From contig JAIWNF010000011.1 in the NCBI GenBank assembly GCA_025093555.1, positions 1 to 64,000 of the forward strand: a stretch of 64,000 nucleotides of DNA, in the 5' to 3' direction. Made by a program: the position numbers and the translations under genes. This DNA is from Circinella umbellata (Eukaryota > Mucoromycota > Mucoromycetes > Mucorales > Lichtheimiaceae). Below, one piece after another: positions 61,904 through 64,000 of the stretch. Below the pieces are notes generated by a model, which was not told the DNA's origin, searched no databases, and saw only the letters and a list, made by a program, of their open reading frames with translations. The first letter of the stretch is position 1; each line of letters begins with the position of its first letter.

Positions 61904-64000
61904 ATGTCCTCATTTATTATCGGCCGGAACAGAATATGTAAGAAAGCATAAATGTGCTGTTACCATTTTCTTGAGCATGATTTCTTACCAAAAACTACTT
62001 TCCATAACTCTCCCCCTATATTCTATTCCAGTTACAGCTACCACCATAACTGCTCAACACCCTACTAGTTTTACTTCTATTGCTACGCGTGGAGTACGAA
62101 ACATCAGTAGCAATAACGCATCGGAAACGGTTACAGGTTATTGTTATTTTAAGAACACACGACGTGCTCTATTATTTTCTGTCTATAGCAACATTTAAAA
62201 GCAAAATATTAGAAACAGAGAAACATTGGAAAAATTAAATCATTGTTCATATTGTTTTTTTTTTCTTTAGCCAATGACCTCGAGCAACGATATAACCAGT
62301 TTCGACCAAAATCTTCTATTTTTCCTACTGCGTTTCCTGGTAATGATCGTGTTCCCCAAAAACAAGGTAGTATTTGCTTTCACAGCGTCCCCAACACAAC
62401 AATAAACATGACTTCCCAACCATGACTTTAAAACGAAAAACATGATTTTTTCTTCTTCTTGTTGAACTAATAATTACAATAACAATACACATTACTTTTT
62501 TTTTATCAGACCGACATGTGGTGATATTAGGTAAATTTTGTTCTATTCGACTTTATCAATAAATAACAAATAAGCTAACTCAACAAATAATAATAATAGG
62601 ATCAGGTTGGGGAGGTAAAAAGAAGATTATGCATATTCTTTTCTCTTTTCTTTTGTTTGTATAATACATTTTTTGAAAACCAGACTAATGGCTAACTCAT
62701 CGCAAAACAAAATAATAATCTTTTGTTTATGATAAACACTAAGGGTTCAAACTCATGCGTGAACTAAAAAAATCTAACTATAATGTGACCATGATTTCGC
62801 CACGGTAAATATAACTATTTCATTATCCCCTAAAAGTCAAAGTTCTAATGTTTTTATACAATAATAATACAGAAACCACTTTGTGTTTACTCCTTTGCTT
62901 GCCAGGTAAAAATAAGTTTATGATTTTTTCCCAGACATTTTGTTATGCATAGAACTCCAAGGAAAATAAGTGTTTGACAACAAGTGTAACAAATTATAAT
63001 AGTACTTCGGTTGGAACTTTGGAATTCCGTTGTATTACTGAACCGGTACGAAATGATTCGAGCAACCACAGCTATTATCAAGCGCAATGTAATGATATTG
63101 GTAAGTTGTATATATTATAACAGTAGCAACAAACAACATACAAATATTCTTGAAAACACATCGTCCTGAAACACGGCCGATTGCATGTCTTTTTATTCTT
63201 AATGTTTTATTGTAGTAGAAAAAAACTTTAAATTCAACATTATAAATAATCTAAGTTATTTTATCGCTTTTAGATTTTGAGAATCAACGAGTTCATTGTA
63301 CCTCATGGATTGGTGAGAGTAAGAAATTGAACTTTTATATAACTATTTATGCAACAGATATAAAATGTTACACAAATCTCTCCGAGAATGACAACTTGTT
63401 TAATTTCTAACACGCGGCTATTATATAGAAAATGGAGAACCTTTTCAACTTAAATATGATACATTGGTTATCGCCGTCGGATCCCATTGCAACACATTCA
63501 ATATACCTGGAGTCGGTGAACATGCGCATTTTCTAAAGGATATCAATGATGCCCGTAGAATTAGGAAGCGAATTATTGAATGTAAGAATAGGCTTTAAAT
63601 ATTATTACACCTATTCTATTATCAATCAGATAAAACACTAGTAGTGGTATATATATTATCTATCTAGTACACGTCACATATCACCATCACTGTATAAGTA
63701 ATCCTATTTGTATATACAAACTAAACAAAACACAATGCTGACTTGTTTTCTTTACCTCTTTTCTTTTTCTTGATTTGAACCATCTCATTATTATGACTAT
63801 GTTTTAGGCTTTGAAGAGGCTTCTCGTCCCGGCCTTCATGAAAAAACAAAAAATGATCTGTTACATTTTGTTGTCGTCGGTGGTGGACCAACAGTAAGTT
63901 TTTTTAAAAGTTATTTAGAAAAGACCTGCAATACTAATAAAGCCCCATCCTTCAATTCTACTCCATCATTATCATATACAAAAAAAATATAACCAAAATG
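61904..64000 (+). CDS. NDE1: Type II (alternative) NADH dehydrogenase, mitochondrial, partial at right edge
   Basis: This rotenone-insensitive enzyme oxidises NADH and reduces ubiquinone at the inner mitochondrial membrane without pumping protons. Eleven exons are visible: 61904-61937, 62032-62136, 62271-62366, 62510-62530, 62600-62614, 62744-62804, 62873-62905, 63003-63100, 63274-63312, 63429-63581 and 63808-63893. All join in frame, and the gene runs off the window. The N-terminus (MSSFIIGRNRIFTATTITAQ) is basic and hydroxylated, as in mitochondrial presequences. The first Rossmann motif DRHVVILGSGWGG is split over 21- and 15-nt microexons. Then come NVTMISPRNHFVFTPLLAS, TSVGTLEFRCITEPVR, YDTLVIAVGSHCNTFNIPGV and the start of the second nucleotide site (HFVVVGGGPT). 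External versus internal orientation (NDE or NDI) cannot be settled from this part. Confidence 0.9.

Overview
The window looks like nuclear DNA of a filamentous fungus, most likely an early-diverging one of the Mucoromycota (Mucorales-like). The reasons are AT-rich intergenic DNA, genes split by many short GT-AG introns that mostly end in TAG, a fungal gene set (chitin synthase, DEP/RGS regulator, TRAPPII, DUF3020, alternative NADH dehydrogenase), and a DIRS-type tyrosine-recombinase retrotransposon of the kind known from zygomycetous fungi. The phylum call is inference; no rRNA is present. Exon coordinates were worked out by eye from splice consensus, frame continuity and family resemblance. 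They should be good to within a base or two unless an entry says otherwise.

Layout. 404-2586 (+): DEP/RGS regulator of G-protein signalling, with a reading-frame break just before the RGS domain. 2785-3068 (+): 64-aa single-helix protein. 3.1-7.5 kb: no convincing gene. 7499-11894 (-): complete DIRS retrotransposon with inverted terminal repeats, internal complementary region, gag, RT/RNase H/DAM-like ORF and a frameshifted tyrosine recombinase, ending 85 bp short of a tRNA-Arg(CCU) gene. 12.26-13.21 kb: two nested foldback (MITE-like) elements. 13.2-16.7 kb: decayed DNA with possible pseudogene remnants. 16738-18992 (+): DUF3020-type nuclear protein with low-complexity tracts. 19405-20652 (+): F-box/DUSP protein. 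20842-23838 (-): patatin-like (Tgl/Ptl family) protein. 24337-28852 (-): divergent chitin synthase with cytochrome-b5-like and DEK_C domains. 30076-37123 (+): UTP10. 40262-46131 (+): TRS120. 46594-47140 (+): 95-aa unknown. 47313-50844 (+): DED1-type DEAD-box helicase. 51074-53092 (+): membrane-anchored NodB-fold protein lacking the catalytic residues. 55309-58050 (+): SETD4-type methyltransferase. 61904 to beyond the right edge (+): type II NADH dehydrogenase.

The genes do not form a pathway cluster. They are mostly housekeeping: ribosome biogenesis (UTP10), translation initiation (DED1), Golgi traffic (TRS120), mitochondrial respiration (NDE), and cell wall or surface (chitin synthase, NodB-like protein). 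The accessory interest lies in the mobile elements at 7.5-13.2 kb, in unusual splicing architecture (a run of symmetric phase-2 exons in DED1; 12-, 15-, 21- and 27-nt microexons), and in two cell-surface enzymes whose catalytic motifs are altered or missing.
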